From Atriophallophorus winterbourni (taxonomy: Eukaryota > Platyhelminthes > Trematoda > Plagiorchiida > Microphallidae), in NCBI GenBank assembly GCA_013407085.1, contig JACCGJ010003421.1, positions 62,001-126,000 on the forward strand: DNA of 64,000 nucleotides, written 5' to 3'. Positions 44,936 through 57,500 of the stretch are shown piece by piece. The notes beneath the pieces were generated by a model. That model did no database searches. It saw nothing but the letters and a program-made list of their open reading frames with translations, and was not told the DNA's origin. The translations under genes and the position numbers were made by a program. The stretch's first letter is position 1, and every line of letters begins with the position of its first letter.

Positions 44936-47030
44936 TTTCTCTAGGCTTTTCGAAAAGTTATTCATGAATGCATTATTAGCTTACTTCGGATCAAACGCTT
45001 TCTCTCCATTTCAACATGGCTTTTTGAATCAAAAGTCCTGCATTACGTGTCACCTGGAATATTTGGACAATGTAACCGCCTCTATAGACCAAGGATCAGC
45101 TAAACTTACAGTCTTCTTGGATATTACCACCTCCTACATTCTCACATAATTTTGTTAAACTCAAAAATGCTTCTATTGACGTTTCTCTCAGCCCTTTTAA
45201 AAATAAACTTATAGCTGTTGCTTTTAACATGCCATGACTTGCTGGAACTCCCATCAACTTTCTAGACAATTCTCATCTTTTTCCGAAGAAATAAAGCTTC
45301 TAAGTTACAGCAAAGCAGTAGATAAACCTATAAGACAGTCAAACCTTCTAGACCTTATTTTCATATTAGATCCTAATCCTAGTGATGTGCAAGTCATAAC
45401 GCTTCTTTCTGTTTGTGATCATAAAAAGGTTACCTGCCAACTTCTTCTTTGTGAGAATCGGACATCAATCAGCACAGCTAATGAATGTCTTTATGTTAAT
45501 CGGACAAAATGTTCGACTCTAATTAGAAAATGTGATTGTACTGACTTCTTTATATCTCTGGATTTCAATCTTATCTTTTCAAAATATAATAAGAACTACT
45601 CCAAATGTCTTGTAACTGCAACAACTCATCGAAAGATTAAAAATATTATACTTGATAAAATAAAACTTCTTGAAAAAAGATAGGTTGTCTTTCTGCTTTT
45701 TTATACCATATACCAAATTTTTATTCATTTTTACGTCTCAAGGAACTTCTTAAGTCTTTTACAAGATTCAAATTGCAGCTCATCGAGAATCAAGGAAGAA
45801 ACGCATTGAAAAGTGCTTTGAATAACAAGTCTTTGAATAGTCTAACGAGATCTCGATATAATCTAAGTGAACATGAAATTTCTACACTTGTATTATACCA
45901 TGATGATGAGGAAGCATCTAAATCAGACTCTTATGCAATAAGTAAGTTATTTTTGAACTATTTATGTCAGTCATTCAATACCAGCATATACCTTATAATA
46001 CCACATGAAAATATTAAATCAAGGTGTATTGATTCGATCTCCTTTAATTTACATGATGTTAGCGTAATGTGTCGGCGAAGCAAAGCTTCTTATTAGTTTG
46101 ATATTGTAGGCTTTGTTTCTTTAATCTCACAACTGAATACGGATGATATACCTTTAATGTTATTAAACCTCTTCAATCTTTCTGTTAAATCTGGTATATT
46201 CCCCCTCGAATGGAAACATTCTGTCATTATACATCGGTTTAAAACCAGGAATGCACACATCATCACTAATTATCGCTTAACTTATCACACACCTTTTCTG
46301 ACTAGGCTATTCGAAAAGTTGATTAAGAATGCATTAATAGCTTACTTGGGCACAAACGCTTTCTCTCCATTCCAACATGGCCTTTTGATTCAGAAGTCCT
46401 GCATTACCTGTCAGCCGGAATATTTGGACAATGCAACTGCCTCCATAGACTGAGGATTAGCTGTACTGACAGTTTTCATAGACATGACCAAAGCATTTAA
46501 TAAAGTTCCTCATTCTCTCCTCTTAAAATTATCATCACTCGGTATTTCCGGGCCCCTATTTAATTGGTTAAGTTCATATCATGCTGATCGTATCTTCTCC
46601 GTTTCCGTTAACGGTATATCCCCTGGAACTCAATCTATACCAAGTGGAGTCATCCAAGTTAGCCTACTAGGTCCCCTCCTTTTTCTTATGTATTTCAACT
46701 TTGTGCAAAACTTTGTGAAGATCTCGAAGCTCTTTATCTTTGTGGATGATATCAAACTTGTCTTAGATTTCCCTGTCATAGAGAGATCACAAGCTATAGA
46801 CTCCCTCAATGATGATCCTTCAACTCTTTTAAATTACGGCTCACGATGGGGCTTAGAATTCTCAGCTCTGAAGACGCAATTCATGGGTATACCCTGCTCA
46901 ATAACCCCTGGTAGTATAATTCTCAACAATACACCACTCGCGCGGTGGATACATTCCACACGTAACTTTTTATCCATAAATATGTATTACCGTGATGCCG
47001 TGTGTGGTGTTCTTCCAGTGAACTGAACCA
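44936..47030 (+). pseudogene. CR1 LINE relics (two overlapping partial copies)
   Basis: 44936-45149 and 46290-46453 carry the same RT segment (RLFEKLFMNALLAYFGSNAF and RLFEKLIKNALIAYLGTNAF, each followed by SPFQHG), so two copies are present. Between them 45234-45683 has an endonuclease end (RQSNLLDLIFILDPNPSDVQ). The RT of the second copy continues in FIDMTKAFNKVPHSLLLKLS, SLLGPLLFLMYF and LFIFVDDIKLVLDF (FVDD replaces FADD). Stops and shifts throughout. Confidence 0.75.
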
Positions 47031-48690
47031 ACACTCTCGCTAAAAAGCGTGAACGTCTGACAATCGTTTACACATTAATGATCTTGATTCTTTTATCCTT
47101 TTCGGTAAAACCTACTGCTTTGAATTATATCCAACGAGCAATATGAGGGATAACATCGTACGGCTGCAAAATGAAAATTGTTATCGGCAACGCAACACGA
47201 ACCCGCAACTGAATACGTAAGCTTGTATTTACGTTAATCTTCCTAATATTCTAATATACTGTATATACCTAAATTCTATACCTATATCTCCTCCAGGTGT
47301 TGTTATCTCGTGCCTCCGGACACATCGCAATATCAAATTGAGGGTAGAAGAATACGAAGAATATAAGGTTCACTGAAACAAAACTTGCTGTTCAACAACT
47401 TTCAAAATATATATTTTATTTCACATCCATTGGCTTCCTTAACCTAAAGCAGTAAACTGGACATGGCCATATTTCATAGTGCGATCAAATGCGATAAAAT
47501 TGTGTTGTGTTGAGACGAGTGAAATGTTGCTCTCTTAGCTGATTGTGCATCATGGTTAACGTTCCATTAGTGAAGCTGTATGGAATTTAGTGAGCTTGTT
47601 GAACTATCATGTAGCTTGTGACTCATAAATATTTCTGCATGAAATTGTACGTTGACTAACCGCTCACGCTCTGTGAGATAGACAAATAATTTCTACGTGG
47701 CTCTCCTCTCACTACATGTGGTAGAGCGTTTAGTTTCATTTGCCCCATGTAGTCTGCTAGCCTGTACAAGGTGCGCACTTTCGTCCAATAAGATTGCGAG
47801 TTTGCGCGAAAGCGTCACCCCCTCACTCGCTTGAATCTAAAGACAGTCTCAGCCTGAGAGATTACAGTGTATGCAATAATTTCACCACACAGATTATAAG
47901 CCTTAAATCGGTGACGGCATATTGACACTGGTTTACAAATCTGTATCATAATTAAAACGTTACATAAATGCGTTGACATGTCAAGTAGATCAGACAATTG
48001 TACAGTGCATAGACAGCGTGATGTGTAACCCAGACTTGTAGCTAATTTGTGGTAGAGAAATGCAGACAGTCTATGTGGAATGCAGGTCATTCCATGTAAC
48101 GAGACAAATGCGATTACATAGAACAAGAGGAGATAATGAGATGTCTGTAATGAATTGAATTGTATTGAATTGAGCGAAATAACCAACCCAGGAATAGAAC
48201 TGAGAATTAACCACAGTTACTTGAATCACACAGCGTGTATTAATTAATGTACCTCACAAAGAGAATTTGAATTACAGAATTATTGATTAGTATTGATTGG
48301 TATTCAAACAATCATCACAAAGATCTGTACCACATAAAGGATGATACTGTAGCGGTTATTGTTCCCAACAAAATGGAACATACTTCTCAGCGTAACACGG
48401 CAAACTGATCCAATGCAATCACACACAATATACTTGTCCCAAAGCAGAACACGTAAGCGGCGTGAATAATATATTTAAACTGTGTACATATATACACGTA
48501 TCATTAAAACAAAACAATAATGAAATATGTAGGAATCACGAATCATTCTACACTATATCTTGCAACGCTTTTGGTAATCTCTGTATTAATCTATTATCAT
48601 CGTGTAAATGAAGAGACTTTAGCTACGGAATTCCTAAATCTAGTAATTTTTCACTTTATTTAGATTCTGTTATTCTAAAAAATGCGAAAG
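47031..48690. other. No gene recognised
   Basis: AT-rich, with only short unconvincing open frames. The frame at 47815-48186 on the minus strand has no signature. Probably old retroelement UTR sequence. Confidence 0.45.
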
Positions 48691-49700
48691 TGAGAATCGA
48701 TAAGAACATACTACAACGAACTACAAAGTTTGTTGAATCAATCTGCACAGAAACTTGTGCAGGGGACTTAAGATTCCATTAGAAAGTTTCATTCCCTAGA
48801 TAATATGAACATCTTACATTTTAATCGACGTTTAAGCAATCATGAATTTCATAATTCCACGGTGATGCCTAATCAGTCATATCATAGCATTCCGTGGCAA
48901 AACTATCGCCCTGACATCCTATACTGTAAATTTGTTCCGAAAGGATAGCATTAATGAACATGGATGCCTTTTTCATGTACATTCAGAGACTCGGGCTAAT
49001 ATTTTCATTTGATCCGTCTTTGAACACCTGGAAGATTCTATCTGGCTAGTATTACCCACCGTTGACCTTGACTTCGACGTGTCTATTACACACCGTCTGC
49101 GACACAAACATCAATCTAGCGCTTGATTAATTGCTTTATAATTGCTTCACTTCCCTCCTCGAATGATAAATGACATCAAAAGATTTTAAATGACCGCACA
49201 AAACTGGGAAAATAGTACTCCTATGAAACTCAAATACCATTTTCTAGCGTAAATCTGTTAGGCTTCAAGCAGTTTATCGATGAACGAACGCGTAACAACA
49301 ATATTCTTGACGTTGTCTTCACTCTTAATGTTAATCCATTTACCTTGGAAATATCATCATCGTATTAAAGGTGGCCACAATATCATAACATTCGAATTGA
49401 ATTGCAACTTTAAAGTGAAAATATGTAGAAAATCATCCATCATTAGTCATATGAACTGAAAAAACTTCGCAAACATCATTAATGCCGAAGACTGGACTGA
49501 ACCTTTCCAATGCGACGACTTTACAGTAGTTTCATTAATATTTCATAATAAATTAGCTTAATCACTATATAAATCTTCCGTTACCTATGTGAGACCCTCC
49601 AAAAAGTGTCTGTAGTACAATCATCACGCCTTCTTGCAAACAACTGCTGCGTTGTCATCAGCAACCAAGCCTTATTACTTGTAGTTTGTTAGTAAGCATA
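48691..49700 (+). pseudogene. CR1 LINE endonuclease relic
   Basis: Near 49265-49360 the plus strand reads FKQFIDERTRNNNILDVVFT then LNVNPFTLEI, the end of a CR1 endonuclease, followed by GGHNIITFELNCNF. Flanking sequence keeps the order of the family but is interrupted by many stops. Confidence 0.6.
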
Positions 49701-50154
49701 TGCAGAAAAACTTTTTTAAAAATTATTTTAGATTTAAGAGGTAGTGGTTTTAACTTCTACCCTCTTATGGAACGAAAACAAAAAGTATTTGTATCCTGTT
49801 TATGCTTCTTCTCGTGTGAAATAGGTGACTTATTCTGACAAGACAAGCCACTTGCGTAGAGGACCGCCAGCATTGCTGTGTGGTTAAACTCTCAACGACT
49901 CCACCTATCATGTACCAGCACAATTTAACAGCTGTTCTCACTGACCCTTTCAGTAGCTAGTTCATATTCTTCATTCCGACACCATCAGATACGTAGCGCG
50001 ACTATTCCTTATTGAACCTTTGGTCGCGACGTAGATATCGAAAAACAAGATACCCTGCATAGAAGTTGCTGGTTAGTCCCAAATTACGAATGGGAAATCA
50101 TGATTTTCCCAACATAGTTTCATTTGCCCCTACGAATTAAGAATCGCGTTGTTG

Positions 50155-50250
50155 TATGCATGTATAAATGCACAAGCCTAATGCAGACAAAGTCGCACTG
50201 TCAAAGACTGCACGTGGTCTAAGTTACTGTCAGTTTGCCCGTGCCCAGTT
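50155..50250 (-). repeat. SINE-like 3' end joined to unrelated sequence
   Basis: GTATAAATGCACAAGCCTAA and CAAAGACTGCACGTGGTCTA match the 3'-terminal ~90 bp of the SINE-like family. Beyond 50245 the sequence is not SINE, so it is either a truncated copy or the 3' end of a longer element sharing this tail. The stretch 49701-50154 holds nothing recognisable. Confidence 0.55.
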
Positions 50251-50459
50251 GTAAGGATTCCCAGACCGTGAATCACTTTAAGTAGATGAAGGTTTTGACT
50301 GTTGAACTGCCACAGTTAATGCAACATGTCTTCTATGTTGGGGACCAAGAGATTAGAACTCACAGTGGCTTCTTACTCCTCATAGTATGGCTCGAAATCG
50401 TGTTTGACGGCTGTCTTGTTTTACACATCTGGGGATGTTTGATTAATCTTCATGTTGTC

Positions 50460-50735
50460 AAGTAAAGTAATGAGGAAAGTTTTTAGGATGCAAAGCCGAA
50501 AGCCCTACGGAGGCTGTCATGTTGATGTCACTCTACTAGTTCGTAACACTTGAATGCATGTTTGATTCAAAGTGTAGGCACCTAATCTCCTTGTCTGTGC
50601 CTTATCTACAGGTCCGGGTTTTTAGATCCCGCACTTCCCCATCGTTTTGTATTTTTTACCAAGTCACGGTTGTACAGCAGTTAAGCACTCGGCGCTTGCT
50701 ACCATTGTAATGTTGACACTGACAATGATCTCAGA
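50460..50735 (+). repeat. RTE-2 3' UTR, plus orientation, diverged
   Basis: The reverse complement matches the UTR at 15050-15280 (AGTGCTTAACTGC versus AATGCTTAACTGC; GATGGGGAAG; GGTGCCTACAC). No coding part is retained. Confidence 0.65.
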
Positions 50736-51127
50736 ACTCAGAACTCAGAAAATTGTATGGTAGAAAAAGCATTAAGCTTAACAATAACCATAGGATGACA
50801 AGGTATATGGAACATATAAAATATATAAAAATTATAAAATATCTCGAAAATCAATAGGGACATTTGCATACTGCATGGTTCGTCATAAACTCATCGAGTT
50901 TGGAAGCGAAAACCTCAACAGATTCTGATCGTGTGATTTCTTCAGGCAAATAGTTCCAAGTGAAACAAATTCTTACGAAGAAAAAATTACGACGGATATC
51001 CAATCGAGAATACGGATTGCTTGAAGCCTTTGAATATGTTCGTGTTCTAGTAAGGTCATTGGGCTTTAGCAAGTGTTTAAGGGGATGGTTTACAGAATGC
51101 AGGATTTTGAAGGTCAACATAAGGTCA

Positions 51128-52795
51128 CTACATATCCGCCGTTGGGTAAAATCTTGTAGGTTCAGTTTTAACATTCGCTCTGTACCGGGAGACCAACTTT
51201 GTAGCACGATGATAAATCCTGTCGAGTAGTTCGATATCCTTCCTCAGCCATGGTGCCCAGGCTTGGATGGAATATTCCATAACAGGACGTATATACGTGT
51301 TAATTACCCGGGGTAGGGTTTCGGGCGTAAAAATCCGGAATATTCTTTTGAGAAGACTCAAGATACGGCAAGCTTTATTGTACACCATCCGGCAATGCTG
51401 TCCAGGCTTCAGGTTAAACGAAACCCAGATACCCAGATCTTTTTCTGCTGTGGTCCAGACGAGATCTTGCGTGCCAAGCTGATACGTGTGGTACAGAGAT
51501 TTCCCAAGCTGCAGCATTTTACATTTCGCAGGGTTAAATGGTAACTCATTTAACTGGGACCAACGAAATAAGATGCTCAGATCCCGTTGTAATGCCATAC
51601 AGTCATTAACAGACCCGACACGTTTCCAAATTTTAATATCATCGGCAAATAGTATCAAGTTGCATCCAATATCCTCTACTGTATCGTTCATATTCACCAT
51701 GAAGAGAAGAGGTCCAAGCACCGAGCCTTGCGGAACTCCACTCGTGACGTCCATTTTTCTAGATAAGGTGCTGCCAACGCGAACTTGGACGTGTCTATCA
51801 ATAAGATAGTCCCTTATCCAATTCAGCAATATTCCCGTTATTCCATAGGATTTGAGCTTTTTAATTAAGATGTCATGGTTGACTCTATCGAAAGCTTTGG
51901 AAATATCGATGTAGCAAGCATGTACAGCCTCACCTTCGTCTAGTGCCTTGGTCCAATCCTCGAACGTTGTAAGAAGGTTAGATAAACAGCAACGACCTCT
52001 TCGAAAACCGTGTTGTGCTGCGGTCAAAATATTTTGGTTTTCAAAATGTTCTCTTATGCGCGCAGTCACAATGCGTTCCATCAATTTGGAGATCACCGGA
52101 AGTAACGTTACCGGTCTATAGTTTGCTGTGTCTGAACGGCTACCGCCTTTATAAATAGGAGTTATCATCCCTGCTTTCCATTGCGGTGGTATTTTTCCTT
52201 CATTTAAGCTGAGATTGAATATGCGAGTGAGAGGAGCAGTCAAAGCAACGCGACACCTGCGAAGTACAGCGGGGTTGATTTTGTCTGCGCCAGAGGACTT
52301 CTTTTCGTTTTGTCGACAAAGTTTCCGCCCAACCATGTATTTCTTGATAGTCATTTCACTTATTAATCCGAAATGTGGTGAACTTGATGAAAGTTGATAT
52401 GGTATACAACGCTTGAGATAGAAGACAAATGAGTAAAACTTTGCTAAAGCGTCGGCGGTATCTTGGGCAGTGTGGGTCAATCCATGAGTTGTTAGTACAG
52501 AGAATACACCTGGCTTGATCTTTGATCGTTCATTTACTATCTTGTAGAGAAGCTTAGGATTCTTTTCCGTTCTCTTATGTAAGTTCCATTGGAATTGCAT
52601 GCGATCTTCTCTTACAAGAGTAGTGACTTGATTCCGTATCTTACAGATTCGTTTCCAAGTTTCTTCCGTACCGAACTTCTTATGAGTTACCCAAGACTCT
52701 CGCTTAACAGCTAACCATTTCGTCGTTCTACTCCGAATAACAAACCGATTGTTGTAGCTGCATTTGTGTGGTACAAAAATCGAGTTTTCGTACAT
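51128..52795 (-). pseudogene. CR1 reverse transcriptase
   Basis: A 555-codon frame: WKAGMITPIYKGGSRSDTAN, AAQHGFRRGRCCLSNLLTTF, HACYIDISKAFDRVNHDILI, TSGVPQGSVLGPLLFMVNMN and LILFADDIKIWKR (FADD active site). A typical CR1 tail follows (CRILSLLKRIFRIFTPETLP; YIRPVMEYSIQAWAPWLRKD). A one-base shift near 51190 moves the last ~115 codons (LDIRRNFFFVRICFTWNYLP) to the next frame. Confidence 0.9.
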
Positions 52796-52954
52796 TTTCG
52801 AATTGAGATAATTTAGAAACGAATTTTAATATGAGCGAGGATCCATTGGATCAAACTCATGAGTGTGTGCATCCCGGAGACTGATGTTTAGGGATTCAAA
52901 TTGTATTTTCCCCATGACTTTCGTCTGTTCACACAATCGTTCCGCACTACAAAA

Positions 52955-53641
52955 TTAATCAAACAAAAGCACAACAGGATCACTCTTCCCCAGTGGTGCC
53001 AGGTATTGTATACCCTTTACTGCGGTTGCCTCAGGCGTTAAAACAAGGTCAATGGTTGAAGGTTGGTCAAGACCCCGCCAGCGAGTTGGCTGGTTAACGT
53101 GATTGTGTAGTGAAGCAAATTCTATAACCTCCTTGAATTTATGTTCAAACGAATGCAGGGAGTGCTCACCTCTCGAAAACAGATGCGGGAGATTAAAATC
53201 GCCAATGATTAGCAATTGCATAGTCTGGCATCTTGTGATGTGTTGCAATGATTCGATGAGCTTATCATTGTATGAGCTTTCGGATGATGGCGAGCGGTAA
53301 ATGATGCCGATCGTACATTCATCTCCATTGACTAGTTTTACTGAACACCACATCGTATCAGGAAGGCTGAGGTCAGGATGATCGATGACGTTACACTGCG
53401 CTAAACGTTCGTGATAGTAGACTGCAACTCCACCACCGGATCTTCGATCACGATCGCGACGAAGTAGTGACATTTTCGGAATCAAAAGCTCAGCATCAGT
53501 CATGCAGGGCTGGAACCAAGTCTCTGTAACTGCAACCAAATCGGGTGAAAGTCTATCACAAAGCTTACATAGTTCAGCTAATTTGTTAGTTAAACACTGA
53601 GCATTTGTATATATGCACCTAATCGTATTTGTCTTACACAA
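52955..53641 (-). pseudogene. CR1 APE-type endonuclease domain
   Basis: An intact frame of 228 codons with IRCIYTNAQCLTNKLAELCK, LVAVTETWF, SGGGVAVYY, LLIIGDFNLPHL and STIDLVLTPE. The C-terminal catalytic block normally SDH reads SDP (LGKSDPVVLLFD), so the active-site histidine is lost. The frame stops just after it, where an intact element would continue into the RT. Confidence 0.85.
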
Positions 53642-53661
53642 TGTCGAATGGTGTACTGTAG

Positions 53662-55009
53662 CTATTGGTCCGACTCGCGATGAGCCGGACCCTTTTCGTT
53701 TTTTGGGGTGACATTTGAACTGTCAATAACAAGATTGCAATCAGGCTGTGGTTGCGATGGTTCTCTGGGTTTCAGTGAGGGAACACGCTTGGGCACACTT
53801 AGTCTAACGTCTGGTGGAAGTTTTGAGCGGTTAGATTTCCAGTCGGTGTTCATAGTGATAGCCATTTCAGTCGTTAGAAAAGTGATTTTCAGAAAACTGG
53901 ACCCATTGCCTTTGTAGTTGGAGGATCTAGGTATTCTGAAAGTATCTACGACAATGGAATCACGAGATCCAATAGCATCGGCAATGTATAACCATTGCTT
54001 CAAATCATGTTGATTTGATTCCGATGCTGATACTACATCAACATTTTCGGGGACACCGAGGAATATTAAATTACGTGAAGTAGAGTGGTCTCGACGAGTG
54101 GATTGACCTTTCCTTTCCCACCAATGTATGTCGGCTTGTACTCGGCAGGTCAAACCGGGACAAGCACCGAGTAGATACGCATTGAGGATGACTTCTTCCA
54201 TTTCAGATTCATTTTGCAATGCCACCCTTAATAGGCGCGGCCGGTCTACATGAGGGGAGTCTTTATGCCGGGTTAAGCGCGTCATCGATGTAGGTACCAA
54301 AGCTTTTAAGCCCATGTGTGTACAGAGCTTAGTCTATTCATTGAGCTCGTGTGCTTTTCTTGCTGAGAAAAGTGAATCTGTCGATTCCGGGATATTTGTG
54401 TAGATTACACTGAGAGCGATATCTGTCTTAGTAGAATGAGCGGTAACATTGCTTTTTTAAGAGGCTCGGATCTAGCAACTAGACGACGGGCAGTCCTGGA
54501 CAAAGTGTTCACAATTTTACCAGATGGAGACCTAGGTAAACAGGGTTCAGTACTTTCGGATGAGCTATCAACACATTCAGTTAAGGGAGCAGTTATTGGT
54601 GTAATTTCCTTTTCCTTTTTGTCTTGAGCAACATTTATTTCGGGTCGAATTGCGTTGGCAAGTGTATCTACCAAAAGCGGTTTAAATGTTTCCTCAAGTT
54701 TTCGATAGCAATTTTCCAAAATCTCTATTCGAGATTCCAGCTTTGCCTCGTGGGGAGGATTTGTAGTCGTATCGATAGGCTGTTTACTTCGACATGCACA
54801 ACATACGTAGCAAACACCGGGTAAATCAACGTTGTTAATAAAACATATCACTTCTTTCGTTAGGGCTTATCACATTTAGTATGTATTTTACTCAAACAGC
54901 CAAAACATTTAACAACGTTGGATTTGGCGCTTACCCCTTTGTTACAAATTTGACACACATCACGTGCTGCCTTCTTTATCTGGGTCATCAAAGTCATCCT
55001 TCGCGTCAT
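53662..55009 (-). pseudogene. CR1 ORF1 with PHD-like zinc finger, frameshifted
   Basis: From ATG at 55009 the frame reads DVCQICNKGVSAKS and VKCFGCLSKIHTKC; after a shift near 54865 it gives CFINNVDLPGVCYVCCACRS. The Cys/His spacing is that of a PHD finger, a known feature of CR1 ORF1 proteins. 54851-54405 continues with a coiled segment (ESRIEILENCYRKLEETFKP). 54315-53662 gives a folded part (LIFLGVPENVDVV) and a basic tail. ORF1 proteins bind nucleic acid in retrotransposition; here the frame is broken at least twice. Confidence 0.65.
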
Positions 55010-55279
55010 TGTTACAATCCAACGAGTGATGAGTCAGTGCACTTAGCGGTGCAGTTGTTTATCGATCGATAGGTACTGGTGGAGTGAATGCGTTGGATTG
55101 GAGTGATGCGATCCAAGCGGTAAAATACGAACGAGTTGGATAAAAGTGGTGCGGTTGAACGAGTTTCAATCTGATAGTGTTGAAAAAAACTATCAGTCAA
55201 TTCGAAATGATGTGATCCTCTCAACAGTATTCGAACAGGAACAATATTCTGAATCGCCAAGGATATTGCACGCATCGGT

Positions 55280-57400
55280 AAAATTGGGTTAAAACTTGAA
55301 AATTTGAATTTTCAACAATTCACCTTGCTCGAAGTTGAAATGGGTATATTCCGAAAGAGCAAATTAAGACGAGTTCAATGATATATGAACCGTCCAGTTC
55401 AGGCGAAAAAGTAAGGAAATATATCCAAAAGTATGAGAGCTCAAATATATGCGTCCGCACAGCAGGTCAAATGTAACCCGATGATGATATTGTATGATAT
55501 AATTTTGCAACTTCGTGAGTCGTACCCATGCTCAAAATCCATTTATAATTAAAAAAATATATTCTGCAATAATCTTGGAATGATTTGGTTGTTCTCAGAA
55601 ATATTGAAAGTTTTGTAAAACGCAAAATCCACGTAGCGCTAGCATAGGAACATCATATCAGATTTTCTTCTTTACCAGTTTCACTTACTACGATCCTAGT
55701 TCCAACTCATTCCATTTAGATTACCCACAGCAAAACCTTTATTATTTTGATTTTTTGAATCGGCTCACTCTCAAATAATTAGAGTTCGATATTATTTTAA
55801 CTTTCGTCGTACCTTTTACGCTCAGTCGCGAACATAAAACTGGATTTAAAACTTGTCCATAGATATGTAGAGCGCGCTGACGCAGACTGCCAATCATCAA
55901 CACTATTCGGCACAACACAAGAGTAGAAAGCACCGAAAAGCCCGAAGACACCACTCGCAAGTCCACAATAATTCCAGTTTCGGAAGAATTACATGAGAAC
56001 GGATTGCGTGACAACCTGTTCAGAAATTAGAACAGATGGACCATATCAGCCGCTGTTAAACGATATGCAACTCAACAATGTCGGTTAAACGAGCCCAACA
56101 TGGTGTGGGCTTAAAGTTAATCGCTTGTCACGAAATTGATTACGAAATCAGATCAAAGTGACAGCTAAACCAGGCAGGTTGAGGACAGTACTATGGTAAC
56201 GAAATTCGCCTACGAAAGATAGGCTTGTTTTATTCTTTGTTTTGTGTTCTGATTAATTGGCGTTCTCTTGTGTTATGAGATTCGTAGATTAACGAGATTA
56301 ACGTTGAAAATATTAACCTCAGAGCTGAATTGGAACTTAATCGATAAGATGTGAAACACGGGGGATTGATGTGCCTAATGTTTCAGTGAATATCCTTAAT
56401 TAAAGAAACGTTAAGAAATAAACGCGATTAGTCTTCAATTACGTGGCGCGTTTAGTTTAGTTCAGTTCTGTTCAGTTTGCACAGGACAGTATGTGGCTAA
56501 CGAGTCAATCGAGCGTCCAGAATTTCTTTCCGTAGAAAGCTGCAAAGGATCAACCACCACTGCCAAAGCGTTTTTCTTATTGTGATTTCGATATCCTCGA
56601 CGATCGCGCCGTCAAGGGATAAGCCAATCGAGCGTCCAGAATTTCCGTCTGTGGAAAGCTTGAAAGGAGCGCCCACCACTGCCAAAGTTGTTTCATTTTT
56701 ATCTGGTATCCTCGTCGTATGCGAAGGTACGTTCGATGTTTTCCAAGCCGTCCTTTGGTCCCAGAATTTGTAGCTGCGACTGAGAAAAACGGAAAAACCT
56801 CCTTTCAGATATACCATGGCAGTAAACATGCGTTTGCAATCTACTTTACTCGATAGTTACATTTGTATAATTGCTAATTTAAAAGAAGTACTCACCATCG
56901 CCGTTTGTGGATAATTACAGGAGAATAGTGTGAACGTTGATGACATATATGTTTGATGGGAATAACTGATCTTTTGGTTGTGGTAATCGAGGATCAACTA
57001 AAAGCTGCAGGTGGAAGTTTGAATTTGGGTATAGGTGTAGTGGACCAAAATATAAGTCTAGCACTACACACAAAAATGGCAAAAATGGAAAGAACTCCGG
57101 AAAGACCAAGAGAGCAAATGTTTAAATAAAGATCCGTAACGTCCAACGATAGCGAAGTAATCCACACAGGAAAATCCAAGAAATGGAATCCAAGGTGCAG
57201 AAAGCGCTAAAATGTTGGAGAATCCGTTAATCACAGTTCCAGCACAAAGTGGCGCACACAGACTTCACAACCACGGAAGAAGACAGAGTCCGAGTTCGAA
57301 ATTGTATTGACCGCCAAAAAGTATAATGTACAAGCATTGATACAGATGAAGTGTACATGGCCAAAAAAATGAATAATCATACAAGGCCAAAAATTGTATG
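55280..57400. other. No gene recognised; contains a tandem duplication
   Basis: AT-rich DNA between two retroelements. At 56506 and 56625 the block CAATCGAGCGTCCAGAATTT is repeated in tandem (offset 119 bp), with similarity extending about 75 bp to ACCACTGCCAAAG. The segment 56455-56545 also resembles 31340-31435 upstream of ALIX. No frame across it shows a domain. Confidence 0.5.
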
Positions 57401-57500
57401 TACAAAATACGAAGTTACAAAGTGGAAGCAGTTCACTACAATACTCCCCCACCAGAGCGTTAGTTAGGCTTGAATGAAGGGTAACATACGCTCGAAATGT

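Larger units (their letters stand above)
50760..55009 (-). mobile_element. CR1-clade LINE, near full length, with PHD-like ORF1
   Basis: The minus-strand order is ORF1 (55009 to 53662), APE-type endonuclease (53641-52955), reverse transcriptase (52795-51128), C-terminus in a shifted frame (51207-50851) and an AT-rich 3' UTR to about 50760. This is the best preserved CR1 in the window. At least four frame breaks and one altered endonuclease residue make it inactive. No host gene is interrupted as far as I can see. Confidence 0.85.

Noticed and set aside
56497..56829. 110-codon minus-strand frame
   Set aside because: It spans a tandem duplication whose two units are read in different frames, so coding is unlikely.
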